DNA of 64,000 bases from Streptomyces uncialis (GCF_036250755.1 NZ_CP109583.1:3410001-3474000), one strand, 5' to 3'; shown: positions 48,342 through 58,050, numbered from the stretch's first letter. Program-made: numbers and translations. The notes: a model not told the origin generated them from the letters alone.

Positions 48342-49268
48342 TCAGCGGCCCCCCGGTCGGCGGGCCTCGATCAGGAATCGGGAGCTGTGCGCGACGAAGG
48401 GCCCGTCGCGCCGGATGTCCTCATGCAGCTCCCGGAGCCGGTCCCGGTAACGCTCCACCGTGAAGCCCGGCACCATCCACACCACCTTGCGCAGGAAGTG
48501 CACCACGGCGCCCACGTCATGGAACTCCATCCGCAGCCGCTCGGACCGCAGGTCGACCACATCGAGTCCGGCGGCCTCCGCCGCACGCCGGGCCGCCCGC
48601 GGGTCACGGGCCCGGCGCACCCGCTCGGGCTGGGGCCCCAGGAAGTACTCGACCACCTCGAAGGCGCTGGCGGGCCCGACCTCCTGGGAGAAGTACGTAC
48701 CGCCGGGACGCAGCACCCGGGCGGCATCCGTCCAGTGCGCCCGCACCGGGTGACGGCTCACGACCAGGTCGAACGCCCCGTCCGCGAACGGCAGCGGATC
48801 GTCCTGCCCGGCGGCGACCACGACCACCCCGCGCGGCCCCAGCCGGGCCGTGGCACGGGCGACGTTGGGCGGCCACGCCTCGGTCGCCGCGACGAGCCGG
48901 GGCAGCACCGGAACGGAATCGAGCACCTCACCGCCCCCGGTCTGGACGTCCAGCGCGGCCGAGGCCCGCCCCATCCGCTCACCCATGGCCCGGGCGTACC
49001 CCCACGAGGGACGCTCCTCGGTGGCACGGCCCTCGAACCACGAGAAGTCCCACCCGTCGACGGGCGCGGCCTCGGCCTCGGCGACCAGAGCGGAGAAGCC
49101 GGAGGCACCGGCGGAGGGGACGGGACCGTTGGAGGCCGGGACGGTGGGGTTCTGATCGGTGGGGTTGGGATCAGCGGAGGCGGGTCCGGCCGGGGCGGGT
49201 CCGACCGGGGCTGGGCCGGCCGGGGCTGGGCCGGAGGTTGCGGAGGGGTCGGGGGCGGGGACGTCCAT
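48342..49268 (-). CDS. Class I SAM-dependent methyltransferase
   Basis: 308 residues. The first ~55 are Pro/Ala repeats (APAGPAPVGPAPAGPA). The core starts at WDFSWFEGRATEERPSWGYA and contains a methyltransferase fold: ALDVQTGGGEVLDSVP (motif I), VVVVAAGQDDPLPFADGAFD and DLVVSRHPVRAHW, ARVLRPGGTYFSQEVG. Substrate unknown. Same strand as hxlR, 92 bases upstream of it. The start could lie further inside, which would remove the Pro/Ala region. Confidence 0.82.
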   Translation of the reverse strand: MDVPAPDPSATSGPAPAGPAPVGPAPAGPASADPNPTDQNPTVPASNGPVPSAGASGFSALVAEAEAAPVDGWDFSWFEGRATEERPSWGYARAMGERMGRASAALDVQTGGGEVLDSVPVLPRLVAATEAWPPNVARATARLGPRGVVVVAAGQDDPLPFADGAFDLVVSRHPVRAHWTDAARVLRPGGTYFSQEVGPASAFEVVEYFLGPQPERVRRARDPRAARRAAEAAGLDVVDLRSERLRMEFHDVGAVVHFLRKVVWMVPGFTVERYRDRLRELHEDIRRDGPFVAHSSRFLIEARRPGGR

Positions 49269-49443
49269 GACCTCGATGGTGTCAGGAGCGTCCGGGGTGG
49301 GCGAACGGATTACGGGGGGCGGGGGGCCTCGGGGGAGGCCGGCCGGAGGGCCGGGGCGGGGGTCCGGTAGCCCGGGGTACTGGTCGGGGTACTGGAGGGA
49401 GGGGGATCGGGCTGGAGGGCCCGGGGTTGTCAGTGGCCGGTGC

Positions 49444-49449
49444 TAGGTT
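49444..49449 (+). promoter_or_regulatory. -10 like TAGGTT, possible leaderless start
   Basis: TAGGTT ends six bases before the ATG at 49456, with no ribosome site in between. No spaced -35 is evident. Confidence 0.4.
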
Positions 49450-49455
49450 CCCCGG

Positions 49456-49962
49456 ATGAGCTCACATGTGCCCTGGACCGGGGACGAGAAGGAAGTACTC
49501 CGCGTCAGCCTGGACCGGCACCGCGACGCGGTGCTGTGGAAGCTGGAGGGGCTGGACGAGGAGCAGCTCCGCCGTCCGATGACCCCGACCGGGACCAACC
49601 TCATCGGACTCGTGAAGCATCTGGCGTCCGTCGAGTACGGCTGGTTCTGCGAGACCTTCGGGCGCCCGGTGGAGCCGCTGTGGTTCGACCCGGCCACCGA
49701 TGAGGACAGCGTCCTCGGGCCGGACGAGACGTCCCGGCAGATCGTCGACTTCTACGGCCGGGCGCGCGCCGCCGCGGACCGCGTGATCCTGGAGACGGCG
49801 CTGGAGGACACGGGCACGGCGTGGCACGGGGCGACCGTGTCGATGCGGTGGGTCCTCGTCCATATGGTCGAGGAGACCGCCCGTCACGCCGGCCATGTGG
49901 ACATCCTGCGGGAGCTGATCGACGGGGCGGCGGGCGACCACCGGCCCGGCTCACCCCGCTAG
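49456..49962 (+). CDS. DinB/DUF664 family protein
   Basis: 168 residues, four-helix bundle. Metal-binding His are expected in LIGLVKHLASVEYGWFCETF and HMVEETARHAGHVDILREL. Actinobacterial relatives include mycothiol- or bacillithiol-linked transferases, but most DUF664 proteins are uncharacterised. Likely leaderless from TAGGTT. Confidence 0.87.
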   Translation: MSSHVPWTGDEKEVLRVSLDRHRDAVLWKLEGLDEEQLRRPMTPTGTNLIGLVKHLASVEYGWFCETFGRPVEPLWFDPATDEDSVLGPDETSRQIVDFYGRARAAADRVILETALEDTGTAWHGATVSMRWVLVHMVEETARHAGHVDILRELIDGAAGDHRPGSPR

Positions 49963-49995
49963 CGACAGGGCCTGGGACCGGTCGGGCCCCGGCGC

Positions 49996-50745
49996 TCAGG
50001 GGGAGGCCGAGCCCGCCGCCTTGTCGCCGCCGTTGTCCTGGGGTTCGGTGGCGGCCCCGCCGCGGGGGAACGACACCTCGACCCGCCGGTTCTTGCGGCG
50101 GCCCTGTTCGGAGGAGTTGTCCGCGATCGGATAGTCCTCGCTGTAGCCGCGGACCGCGTACGTCACCTCGGGGCCCAGGTCGGCGGCGAGCGCGTCGTGG
50201 ACGGCGTCGGCGCGGCGTTTGCTGAGCAGCTTGCCGTGCTCGTACGAACCGAGGTTGTCCGTGAAGCCGAAGACCCGGATGTCGGTGGCCTTCGCCGACT
50301 TGATCTCGCCCGCGATCGTCCTGATCCGGGACAGCGCCTCCGGGTTCAGCTTGGGACTGTTCTTGGGGAACAGGACCTCCGCCTGAAGGGCGAACTTCAC
50401 ATCGGTGTTGGTGTCCTCGCGGCGTTCCTCGCCGCCCAGGTCCTCGACCACCGACTTGATGTCCAGCACCTTGGCCGAAGCGAGCGTGGCCCCGTCGGCG
50501 AGCCGCAGCCCTGGGCTGTTGCCGTCCACCTCTTGCGGCGGCCCCGCGTCGGAGACGCTGCCGGGCGGGGTGCTGGGGTCACCGGGGTCGGCGTGGGCGG
50601 GCGGGACGGTGAACACCAGGGTCAGCAGAAGAGGGACGGTGACGAGGGGGGTGACGACCCCGCCCGAACGCCTTCGCGGCGCACGACGGGGGTGCCCCGC
50701 GCTACGCGCGGGTTCGGGGACTCCGGTTACGGGGGCGGCGGCCAT
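49996..50745 (-). CDS. Secreted OmpA-family peptidoglycan-binding protein
   Basis: 249 residues. Long basic n-region and hydrophobic core (TPLVTVPLLLTLVFTVPPAHA) form the signal peptide. The OmpA_C domain spans about 118-235: EVLFPKNSPKLNPEALSRI, RVFGFTDNLGSYEHGKLLSK (D and R contact diaminopimelate) and GRRKNRRVEVSF. It should anchor non-covalently to the wall. The gene is last in the Tad locus, three bases after the lipoprotein gene, suggesting it holds the pilus base to the wall. Confidence 0.88.
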   Translation of the reverse strand: MAAAPVTGVPEPARSAGHPRRAPRRRSGGVVTPLVTVPLLLTLVFTVPPAHADPGDPSTPPGSVSDAGPPQEVDGNSPGLRLADGATLASAKVLDIKSVVEDLGGEERREDTNTDVKFALQAEVLFPKNSPKLNPEALSRIRTIAGEIKSAKATDIRVFGFTDNLGSYEHGKLLSKRRADAVHDALAADLGPEVTYAVRGYSEDYPIADNSSEQGRRKNRRVEVSFPRGGAATEPQDNGGDKAAGSASP

Positions 50746-50748
50746 GGG

Positions 50749-51351
50749 TCACTCGCCCTCGGAGATCTCGATGGCGGCGGGCGGCATGGAGCCCACCTGG
50801 AAGTCGACCTTCGTAGTGCCTTCGGGGGGGGAGGGGAACTGAGCGAACCACTCCGTGGTGTCACCGGACATGATGCCTCCCGTGAATCGGGTGCACAGGC
50901 ACCTGCCCTCGGTGTCGCGAAGCACGAAATACTTCTTCTTCCCCGCGTTGTCGACCAGGCTCGCACCTGCAATGGAGCCACCGTTCTTGGCGAGTTCACT
51001 CTCGTCCCCGCGCCATTCCCCGGCTGACCAGGGCTTGCCCGAGCCGTTCTGTACCTTGCCCTGAACAGTGACGAACCCTCCTTGGCCGCGCTCGGCCGAG
51101 GTAACGATCAGGGTCAGTCCCCCACCCTTGACAGTGGACATGACCTGCTCGACCGGCGCCTGCGACTGAACTTCCTCGGACTCATTCGCCGTGTTCTTAT
51201 CTGGCGATGAAGCGGAAGGCTGACCGGAGACCCGCTTTTCATCGCTGCCACCATCACCTCCGCCACAGCCACCAACGGTGAGGAACAGGCCAGCGACGGC
51301 TACGACCGAGGCAAGCTTCCTGCTACTGGTTCTGTCCCGCCGGAGGTTCAT
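50749..51351 (-). CDS. Predicted lipoprotein in the Tad locus
   Basis: 200 residues. Signal peptide with lipobox LTVGGC near residue 29, then a Gly/Ser/acidic linker and a beta-rich domain (GGLTLIVTSAERGQGGFVTV, VDNAGKKKYFVLRDTEG, CLCTRFTGGIMSGDTTEWFA). The fold may be an immunoglobulin-like DUF; I do not recognise it. Located between the TadG-like and OmpA-like genes, 15 and 3 bases away, so it is probably part of the pilus operon. Confidence 0.8.
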   Translation of the reverse strand: MNLRRDRTSSRKLASVVAVAGLFLTVGGCGGGDGGSDEKRVSGQPSASSPDKNTANESEEVQSQAPVEQVMSTVKGGGLTLIVTSAERGQGGFVTVQGKVQNGSGKPWSAGEWRGDESELAKNGGSIAGASLVDNAGKKKYFVLRDTEGRCLCTRFTGGIMSGDTTEWFAQFPSPPEGTTKVDFQVGSMPPAAIEISEGE

Positions 51352-51366
51352 CGGTACGGCTTCCTT

Positions 51367-51975
51367 TCATTCGGCCAGGTGCACGGAGAACAAGACGGAC
51401 GCGTCAGGGAGATCATCCCGCTGGAAGTCCTCCGGGTCGATCTCGACAAGTTCACCGTCACAGTCGAGTTCGATGATCTCCGCAGGGTCTGCGTTCACGT
51501 CGAAGTCGCACCGCGGCTCGACAACTGCGACCGCTCGCGCGCTGGCATTCATCGACTCCGTGCCTGGGATGATCGAGTTCCCGACGGCGAAATTGGTCTC
51601 GATCTCTACGTCATAGCCCGGGTATCCGTTGACTTCGGTGGGGCCGAAACCCGTGACACTGGAGTCGTTCTCGGCAGCCAGTTGTTCGGCGGCCGCCTGC
51701 GCTCCGGTACCTTCCAGCAGATCGCCGGTCAGCCAGTCCAGCCAGTCCCCGTCCTCACCCAAAGCCGTACCCAGGTCGTCCAGCAACTCGCCCCGGGCGT
51801 CCTGAGCGGCAGCCAACGCTGCGGCATCAGCGGCAGACTGAGCGCCGTTGCGGGCCGCGGCAGCTTGAGCGAATGCGAAGAAGGCGAACGCGACGAAGAG
51901 CAGAATCCCTGTCATCCAGATGTAGATGGGCAGGGTCTGCCCTTGGTCGGCGTTCCGGAAGGTCGGGTACCTCAG
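51367..51975 (-). CDS. TadG-like pilus assembly protein, CTG start
   Basis: 202 residues. The N-terminus (NADQGQTLPIYIWMTGILLF, AFFAFAQAAAARNGAQSAAD) is a TadG/pseudopilin-type hydrophobic helix followed by AADAAALAAAQDARGEL, then an exported domain. In frame there is no ATG, GTG or TTG near the expected start. A CTG at 51975 overlaps the Flp pilin TGA by four bases (CTGA), mirroring the ATGA/GTGA couplings elsewhere, and a GGAGG lies next to it. I take this CTG as the start. Confidence 0.75.
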   Translation of the reverse strand: MRYPTFRNADQGQTLPIYIWMTGILLFVAFAFFAFAQAAAARNGAQSAADAAALAAAQDARGELLDDLGTALGEDGDWLDWLTGDLLEGTGAQAAAEQLAAENDSSVTGFGPTEVNGYPGYDVEIETNFAVGNSIIPGTESMNASARAVAVVEPRCDFDVNADPAEIIELDCDGELVEIDPEDFQRDDLPDASVLFSVHLAE

Positions 51976-52175
51976 CCTCCGAGGACGTCTGTCACGGCCG
52001 ACAGAATCCGATCGGAGATCAACCCGTCGAGGCCCAAGCCATCGATCAGCGTGAAGATGCCCGCGATGATGATCAGCAGGCCCGCGTACTCCACGAAGCC
52101 GGCGCCCGCGTCGCGGGCGCGGCCGCGGAAGCGGGCGATGGTCCTGTGGCGCCATACCGTCAGACGAATCCTCAT
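51972..52175 (-). CDS. flp: Flp-type pilin
   Basis: 67 residues. Basic leader (MRIRLTVWRHRTIARFRGRA), then the Flp motif GAGFVEYAGLLIIIAGIF with the Glu-Tyr pair after the prepilin cleavage Gly, and a short hydrophobic tail. It would be processed at the Gly before FVEYA and polymerised into the fibre. ATG 52175 follows GGAAGGA. Confidence 0.88.
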   Translation of the reverse strand: MRIRLTVWRHRTIARFRGRARDAGAGFVEYAGLLIIIAGIFTLIDGLGLDGLISDRILSAVTDVLGG

Positions 52176-52283
52176 CGCGCGTCCTTCCGTTCCATCGCTG
52201 TACACAGCCGATTACGGAAAGGTACGCGATGCGGGCCGTTCTCCTCGTGGGCCCGTGGGCCCAACTCCGGTGGGGGCGCGGGG

Positions 52284-53084
52284 TCATCGGGACCACCCCT
52301 CGCGGAGGGGGGAGTGGGCGGTGCCGAGCCAGCGGGCGATCGCTTCGCTGCGGCTCGCGCTCTGCAACTTCGCGAAGATGCGGTTGATGTGGTTCTTGAC
52401 GGTCTTCTCACTGATGAAACAGGTGGCGGCGATCTGCCGGTTGTTCATGCCGGACGCGATGAGATCCATGACCTCCACCTCTCTGGAGCTGAGACCGAAC
52501 ACACCTTGCTCGCGGCCGCCGTCGTGCCCACCGGGGGCGTAGCGGCCGCGGACCCGCCATGACTGTCCCACAAGTCGTTGCATCTGCGAAGGGACTTCGT
52601 TCGATCCGGACGATCCGGTGGGTGAATCCGAGACAGCCGGTCCCGATGGGGGGGCCGGAGAGAGCCACACGTCCCGCGCGGAAGCGGTGCAGGTGCCCTG
52701 ACCATCCTTCATCCTCCGGACCGCGAAGACCAGTTCATCGGTGGTGAACTCGCCGTGCACCAGATATCCGCGTGCCCCGAGCCTGCGGGCCTCCCGTACC
52801 GTCCCCGGCTCCGCGCCGTACGTCAGCATCAGCACCGGGGCCAGACACGCGAGGGCGGGCAGGGCCGCGAGGCCGTCGGTGCCGGGCATCCGGACGTCGA
52901 GGAGGACGAGGTCGGGCCGGTGGTGGCGGACGGCGGCCAGGGCCTCGTCGCCGTTGGCGGCCTCGGCGACGACCGAGAGGCCGGGGCGGGCGCCGAGCAG
53001 GGCGGCGAGTCCGGCCCGGACGACCGGGTTGTCGTCGGTCACGACCACCCGGACAAGTGACGGTTCGAAGGGCTCAGCGGGCAT
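52284..53084 (-). CDS. NarL/LuxR-type response regulator
   Basis: 266 residues. Receiver domain: VRVVVTDDNPVVRAGLAALL with the acidic pair, phospho-Asp in DLVLLDVRMPGTDG, Thr in PVLMLTYGAEPGT. A long linker (about 70 residues) leads to a LuxR helix-turn-helix: LSSREVEVMDLIASGMNNRQ, then ISEKTVKNHINRIFAKLQ. Overlaps the kinase stop by 11 bases. Within the Tad locus, 109 bases upstream of the pilin gene, so it probably controls pilus expression. Confidence 0.93.
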   Translation of the reverse strand: MPAEPFEPSLVRVVVTDDNPVVRAGLAALLGARPGLSVVAEAANGDEALAAVRHHRPDLVLLDVRMPGTDGLAALPALACLAPVLMLTYGAEPGTVREARRLGARGYLVHGEFTTDELVFAVRRMKDGQGTCTASARDVWLSPAPPSGPAVSDSPTGSSGSNEVPSQMQRLVGQSWRVRGRYAPGGHDGGREQGVFGLSSREVEVMDLIASGMNNRQIAATCFISEKTVKNHINRIFAKLQSASRSEAIARWLGTAHSPLREGWSR

Positions 53085-54813
53085 GGTCGGCCTCCGGGAG
53101 GAGGAAGGGGACGGGGGTCGGTTCCGGTGACGCTGGGGACGGTACGGGTAGCGGCGGGAGGGTCAGGAGGATCGTCGTACCGGTGCTGCTGCCCGCTGGA
53201 CCGGGTACCAGGCCTATGTGGAGGTCGGCGCCCAGGGCCGCCGCGCGTTCCGTCATCCCGAGGAGCCCGAAGTGGCCCTGTGCCCGCAGCACGGCGAGCC
53301 GCGCCGGTTCCGGGGGCACCGGGCCCCAGGGCAGTCCCCGGCCGTCGTCGGTGACGGTCACGGTCGGGCCGTGGCCGCCGCGCGGGCCGCTCACCGTCAC
53401 GGTGACGCGGGAGGCGCCGGCGTGCCGGTGCGCGTTCTCCAGTGCCTCCGCCACGATCGTGACCGTCTCGCGGGCCGTGGCCCGGGGCACGGCCGGCGGG
53501 GACGCCTCCGGCTGGGGCTCCAGGACGGTGAACCGGGTGTCCGTACCGCTGCGGGCGCGGAAGGCGGCGACCAGGGACCGGAGTTCGGTCGGCAGGTCCA
53601 CCATGGGGGGATCGTCGGGGGTGCGCGGTTCGGTGCCGCGCAGATCGCTCAGCAGGGTGCGGGACTCGGCCGCGGCGGCTCGGGCCGCGTGGGCGACCTG
53701 TTCGGCGCGGGTGCGCAGGGTGGCCGGGTCGACCCGGTCGGCGCAGAGCGCGAGGCCCTCGGCGGAGAGGGCGAGACCGTGCAGGGTCTTGGTGACCGAG
53801 TCGTGCATCTCGCGTGCCAGCCGAGCGCGTTCGGACTCGACCGCGTCCCGCACCGCGAGGTCCGCGTTGGCCTCGGCGAGGGCCTGGGTCGCCGCACCGA
53901 AGCGGAACATCAGGTTCCGTAAGGTCACGCCGATGATCCCGGCGGCGACGCAGAAGCCCGCCAGCAGCACCGTGCTCGGCCCCGTCCCCGGCCGGTGCTC
54001 CCAGGCCCGGTACGCCATGAGCAGGGCGACGATCTGGAGCCCCGTGAAGACCCCCGCGCCCCGCCACCCGTACAGCAGGCCGGACAGCAGCGGGGTGAGG
54101 GCGGCCACGTACCCCAGTGGGGAGGCCGGGGACGCGGTGAGGAGCAGGACGGAGCCGAGCAGGAGGTCGACGCCCAGCAGGCTGGGGTGGGCGAGGACGC
54201 GTGGGCCGAAGCGTTCCCAGTCGCGCAGCATCGCGTAGGAGCCCATGAATCCGGCGACGGCCGCGGTGAGGACGACGTAGCGGGGCGGGCCGTCGGGTGC
54301 ACCGGTCATGGCGAAGGGCACCCCGATCGCGATGACCGCCAGCCGCACCCCGAAGACCTGGCGGCACAGGGCCTGGAGGGCACTGAGCTGGATGCGGAGG
54401 CTGGGCGCGGGCGCGTCGTCCTCAAGGGCGGACGGCCAGGGCCCGGGGCGGGTCGCGAGCGGTGAGCCCGGCCGGCGGGTGTACGGGGCGCTGGACGAGC
54501 GCCCGGTGAGCCGTGACGCGAGACGGGCGGTGACCCGCCCGCCGAGCCGACCGGGCAGCCGGTGGGTGGTCGGCGCGGTGCCGTACGCCGTGCGGGGGCC
54601 GGAGGCGGACGCGGACACGGCGCGGGTACCGGCGGTACCGGCGCGTCCACCGCCCGTCAGGACGGCCGCCAGCCGGCCGGCCGTCCCCATGAACCGGCCG
54701 ACGGCACCCGTGAACCACCCGCCCCGGCGCCTGGACCGGTCGGCCCTCCCCCGTGCCCCCTGTGGCCCCTGTGGCCCCGTGCCGTCCTCGAAGGCCGCTT
54801 CCCCGGGTTCCAT
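53074..54813 (-). CDS. NarL-type sensor histidine kinase
   Basis: 579 residues. About 130 N-terminal residues are Arg/Gly-rich; then six or so membrane helices (LAVIAIGVPFAM, YVVLTAAVAGFMGSYAML, LLGVDLLLGSVLLLTA, VLLAGFCVAAGIIGVTL). HisKA_3 phospho-acceptor in LAREMHDSVTKTLHGLALSA, HATPase_c with VAEALENAHRHAGASRVTVT and DDGRGLPWGPVPP. The start overlaps the tadC stop (TGATG), tying it to the Tad operon. The signal is unknown; no large extracytoplasmic domain. Confidence 0.92.
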   Translation of the reverse strand: MEPGEAAFEDGTGPQGPQGARGRADRSRRRGGWFTGAVGRFMGTAGRLAAVLTGGGRAGTAGTRAVSASASGPRTAYGTAPTTHRLPGRLGGRVTARLASRLTGRSSSAPYTRRPGSPLATRPGPWPSALEDDAPAPSLRIQLSALQALCRQVFGVRLAVIAIGVPFAMTGAPDGPPRYVVLTAAVAGFMGSYAMLRDWERFGPRVLAHPSLLGVDLLLGSVLLLTASPASPLGYVAALTPLLSGLLYGWRGAGVFTGLQIVALLMAYRAWEHRPGTGPSTVLLAGFCVAAGIIGVTLRNLMFRFGAATQALAEANADLAVRDAVESERARLAREMHDSVTKTLHGLALSAEGLALCADRVDPATLRTRAEQVAHAARAAAAESRTLLSDLRGTEPRTPDDPPMVDLPTELRSLVAAFRARSGTDTRFTVLEPQPEASPPAVPRATARETVTIVAEALENAHRHAGASRVTVTVSGPRGGHGPTVTVTDDGRGLPWGPVPPEPARLAVLRAQGHFGLLGMTERAAALGADLHIGLVPGPAGSSTGTTILLTLPPLPVPSPASPEPTPVPFLLPEADHAR

Positions 54814-55703
54814 CAGCGCCCCAGGACGGAGCCGAAGTCGGTGCCGGAGCCCAGGAACATACCGGTGGCGATGAGGATCATCGTGGCGGGCAGCATGAAG
54901 ACCAGGGTGACGACGGTCGCCTTGGGGATGGTCTTCGCGGCGCGGCGGCGGGCGTTCTGGGCGTCGGTGCGGCGCATGTCACCGGCGATCTGGATCAGGG
55001 TCTCGGCGATCGGGGAGCCGAGTTCCTCGCCCTGCTGGAGCGCGGAGACGAACTGGGCGACCTGCTCGGACTCGTTGCGGCGGCGCAGTTCGTCGAACGC
55101 CTGGCGGCGGCTGACGCCCATGTCCATCTGGCGCAGGGTGATCCGCAGTTCGTCGGCCCAGGGGCCCTCGTAGCGTTCGGCGACCCGGTCGAGTGCCTGG
55201 CGGAAGCCGAGTCCGGCGGAGACGACGACGGCGAGGACGTCCAGGAAGTCGGGCAGGGTGCGGTCGATGACGGCGCGGCGTTCGCGGACCGCCTGCCAGA
55301 TCAGGACGTCGGCGGCGAACAGGCCGAAGGCGAGGGTGAGGGCGGCGAACAGGGTCTGGCCGTTGTTGAGGAAGACCAGTCCGAGGACGACCCCGAAGAC
55401 GCCGTACACGGCGCGGCGGGCCGCGTAGCGGTCGATGGTGAGACCGCCGGGGTTGCCCGCCATGTCGATACGGCGGCGTTTGGCGTCCACGCGCCTGCGG
55501 CCCATCAGCCGCAGGACCGTCGGCGCGAACCGCATGCCGAGGCGGTCGACGGCGGACTCCGCGGTGGAGACCCGGGTGGCGCCGACCTCCAGGGCGAGGG
55601 CGAGGTCACCGGGGAGCTTGGCCTCCGAGCGGTACATCCGCACGCCGAACAGCACGCCGAACACCGCGGCGCCCATGAGCAGGGCGAGGAGCAGGGCAGT
55701 CAT
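54813..55703 (-). CDS. tadC: Tad secretion inner-membrane protein TadC
   Basis: 296 residues, type II secretion F family. Membrane helices at the N-terminus and around residues 95-130 (AVYGVFGVVLGLVFLNNGQT), the T2SSF domain (LPDFLDVLAVVVSAGLGFRQ, FVSALQQGEELGSPIAETL) and a C-terminal helix (TLVFMLPATMILIATGMF). Partners TadB in the platform on which TadA acts. Starts 12 bases after tadB ends. Confidence 0.94.
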   Translation of the reverse strand: MTALLLALLMGAAVFGVLFGVRMYRSEAKLPGDLALALEVGATRVSTAESAVDRLGMRFAPTVLRLMGRRRVDAKRRRIDMAGNPGGLTIDRYAARRAVYGVFGVVLGLVFLNNGQTLFAALTLAFGLFAADVLIWQAVRERRAVIDRTLPDFLDVLAVVVSAGLGFRQALDRVAERYEGPWADELRITLRQMDMGVSRRQAFDELRRRNESEQVAQFVSALQQGEELGSPIAETLIQIAGDMRRTDAQNARRRAAKTIPKATVVTLVFMLPATMILIATGMFLGSGTDFGSVLGR

Positions 55704-55715
55704 CGGGTGTCCACC

Positions 55716-56654
55716 TCACACTTCGATCTTGCCGAGGCGGCGGATCACGAAGAACCCGACCCCGTAGAGCCCGAGGGCGAGCAGCATCAGGAACTGGCCG
55801 ACCGGGGAGCCGGTCACCCGGGCCAGGGCGCCCTCGTTGGAGGAGTTCACGAGGAGGAGGGAGCCGAGGCCGAGCAGGGGCACGGTGAACGCGGTGGCGT
55901 TGACCTCGGACAGCATGGTCCGCACCTCGCGGCGGGTCTCCTTGCGGTCCTCCAGGGTGTGGGTGAGGTTGCGCAGCGAGCCGACGACGGTTCCGCCCGC
56001 CTTGTTGGACAGGACGAGGGTGGTGACGAGGACGACGAGTTCGCGGGACGGGAGGCGTTCGGCGAGTTCGCCGAGCGCGTCGTCCACGGACCGGCCGAGG
56101 GTGAGCTGGTCGGCGACCAGGGACAGTTCCTCGCCGGCGGGTGCCTCCAGTTCCTCGGCGGCCATGGCGAGGGAGGTGCGCAGCGCGAGGCCCGCGGCGG
56201 TGGCGTTGGCGAGCAGCCGGGCCACGTCGGGGAGCTGGTTGATGAACGCCTCGATGCGCTTCTGTCGCTGCCAGTTGAGGAAGATCAGGGCGCTCCACAC
56301 CCCGACGGCGGCGGCGACCGGTCCGAAGAACGGGGCGAGCGCCGACGCGGCGATCAGCCAGAGGGCGACGACGACGGCGACGGCGTAGGTGAAGAACTCC
56401 CCGGCGGTGAGGTCGAGTCCGGTGGCGGAGATCCGCAGGTTGATGGCGCGGCCGAGCCGGGTGCGGCGGATGCGGCGGTCGATCGCGGCGAAGCGGCGGG
56501 CCCGGGTGGTGGGGCCGTGCAGCGGGCCGCCGGAGAGCCGGTCGACGAGGGCCCGGCGCTGGGCCCGGCCGGAGGCCCAGAAGTGCAGTCCGCCGACGGC
56601 GAGGGCGCAGCACAGCAGGGTGGCGCCGAGGGCGAGGAGGGCGGTGTCGCTCAT
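55716..56654 (-). CDS. tadB: Tad secretion inner-membrane protein TadB
   Basis: 312 residues, type II secretion F family. N-terminal helix ([20 protein letters not shown]), central pair ([37 protein letters not shown]), the domain [20 protein letters not shown] with [20 protein letters not shown], and C-terminal helix ([19 protein letters not shown]). Forms the pilus assembly platform. Confidence 0.94.
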   Translation of the reverse strand: MSDTALLALGATLLCCALAVGGLHFWASGRAQRRALVDRLSGGPLHGPTTRARRFAAIDRRIRRTRLGRAINLRISATGLDLTAGEFFTYAVAVVVALWLIAASALAPFFGPVAAAVGVWSALIFLNWQRQKRIEAFINQLPDVARLLANATAAGLALRTSLAMAAEELEAPAGEELSLVADQLTLGRSVDDALGELAERLPSRELVVLVTTLVLSNKAGGTVVGSLRNLTHTLEDRKETRREVRTMLSEVNATAFTVPLLGLGSLLLVNSSNEGALARVTGSPVGQFLMLLALGLYGVGFFVIRRLGKIEV

Positions 56655-56706
56655 GCCGCCCTCCGGGTGCGCGCGGGGGCACGGGTGGGCCCGTGCGGTC
56701 GGGGGG

Positions 56707-58050
56707 TCATCCGAGGGCCTGCCTTGGGTGGGGTGCGCCGGTGTCTTCGGTGACGCCGAAGGCGGGCGGGATCGGTTCCCCGGCGACGTACAGCCGCTCG
56801 GCGACCGGCCGGGGCAGCGGCAGGTGCTCGAAGTGGCCGTGGACGAGGCGGTCGGCGCCGGGGAGGCGTGGGACGAAGCGGGAGACGGTGGCGATCCGGA
56901 AGTCGTCGCGGCCGTGCGAGACGAGCAGGGCGACCTCGGCGATCCGGCGGGAGCCGTCGGCGTGCCGGGCGAGCTGGACGACGACGTCGACCGCCGAGTT
57001 GATCTGGTCCTTGAGCGCTTCGAAGGGGATCTGGACCTCGGACATGGAGCCGAGGGTCTGGAGCCGCATCAGGGCGTCCTCGGCGGTGTTGGCGTGGACG
57101 GTGGCGAGCGAGCCGTCGTGGCCGGTGGACATGGCCTGGAGCATGTCGAGGGTCTCGCCGCCGCGGACCTCGCCGACGATGATGCGGTCGGGGCGCATCC
57201 GGAGGCTGTTGCGGACCAGGTCGCGGATGGTGATGCGGCCCTTGCCCTCGACGTTCGGGGGGCGGGACTCCAGCCGGATGACGTGTTCCTGCTGGAGCTG
57301 GAGTTCGGCGGAGTCCTCGATGGTGATGATGCGTTCGCGGTCCGGGATGAGTCCAGACAGGGCGTTGAGGAGGGTCGTCTTCCCGGAGCCGGTGCCGCCG
57401 CTGACGATGAGGTTGAAGCGGGCGCGGACGAACGCGGACAGCAGCATCAGCATGTGCTCGTCCAGGGAGCCCATGCCGATGAGTTCGGGGAGGGTGTAGG
57501 CGCGGGGGAAGCGGCGGATGGTGAGGGTGGGGCCGGTGAGGGAGAGCGGGGGGATGATGACGTTGACGCGTTCCCCGGTGGGCAGCCGGGCGTCGACCAT
57601 CGGGTTGGACTCGTCCACGCGGCGGTTGACGGTGGAGACGATGCGTTCGATGGTCTGCATCAGCTGTTCGTCCGAGGCGAACCGCAGCGGGAGCTGTTCG
57701 ACGCGGCCCGCGCGTTCCACGAAGACGGCGTCGGGCCCGTTGACCATGATCTCGGTGATCGAGGGGTCCGCGAGCAGCGGCTCCAGCACCCCGAGTCCGA
57801 GCGCCTCGTCGACCACACGCCGGATGAGCTGGGTGCGTTCGACGGTGGAGAGGACGGGCCCCTCACGGCTGATGAGATGGCCGAGGACGCGTTCGAGCCG
57901 GACGCGGCGGTCGGCGGCGGCGAGGGAGGACATCTCGGCCAGGTCGATCTCTTCGAGGAGCTTGGCGCGGTAGACGGCGACGAGGTGTTCGTCCTCGCGT
58001 CCGGCACCGGCGTCCTCGGGGGCGGCGGCCAGCCGTGATCTCAGGCTCAT
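56707..58050 (-). CDS. tadA: Tad pilus assembly ATPase TadA/CpaF
   Basis: 447 residues. Cytoplasmic secretion ATPase that drives pilin polymerisation. [20 protein letters not shown] marks the N-terminal domain, Walker A is [18 protein letters not shown], the Asp box is [17 protein letters not shown], Walker B is [19 protein letters not shown], and the His box is [18 protein letters not shown] 58050 follows GGAAGGAGG. Complete. Confidence 0.96.
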   Translation of the reverse strand: MSLRSRLAAAPEDAGAGREDEHLVAVYRAKLLEEIDLAEMSSLAAADRRVRLERVLGHLISREGPVLSTVERTQLIRRVVDEALGLGVLEPLLADPSITEIMVNGPDAVFVERAGRVEQLPLRFASDEQLMQTIERIVSTVNRRVDESNPMVDARLPTGERVNVIIPPLSLTGPTLTIRRFPRAYTLPELIGMGSLDEHMLMLLSAFVRARFNLIVSGGTGSGKTTLLNALSGLIPDRERIITIEDSAELQLQQEHVIRLESRPPNVEGKGRITIRDLVRNSLRMRPDRIIVGEVRGGETLDMLQAMSTGHDGSLATVHANTAEDALMRLQTLGSMSEVQIPFEALKDQINSAVDVVVQLARHADGSRRIAEVALLVSHGRDDFRIATVSRFVPRLPGADRLVHGHFEHLPLPRPVAERLYVAGEPIPPAFGVTEDTGAPHPRQALG

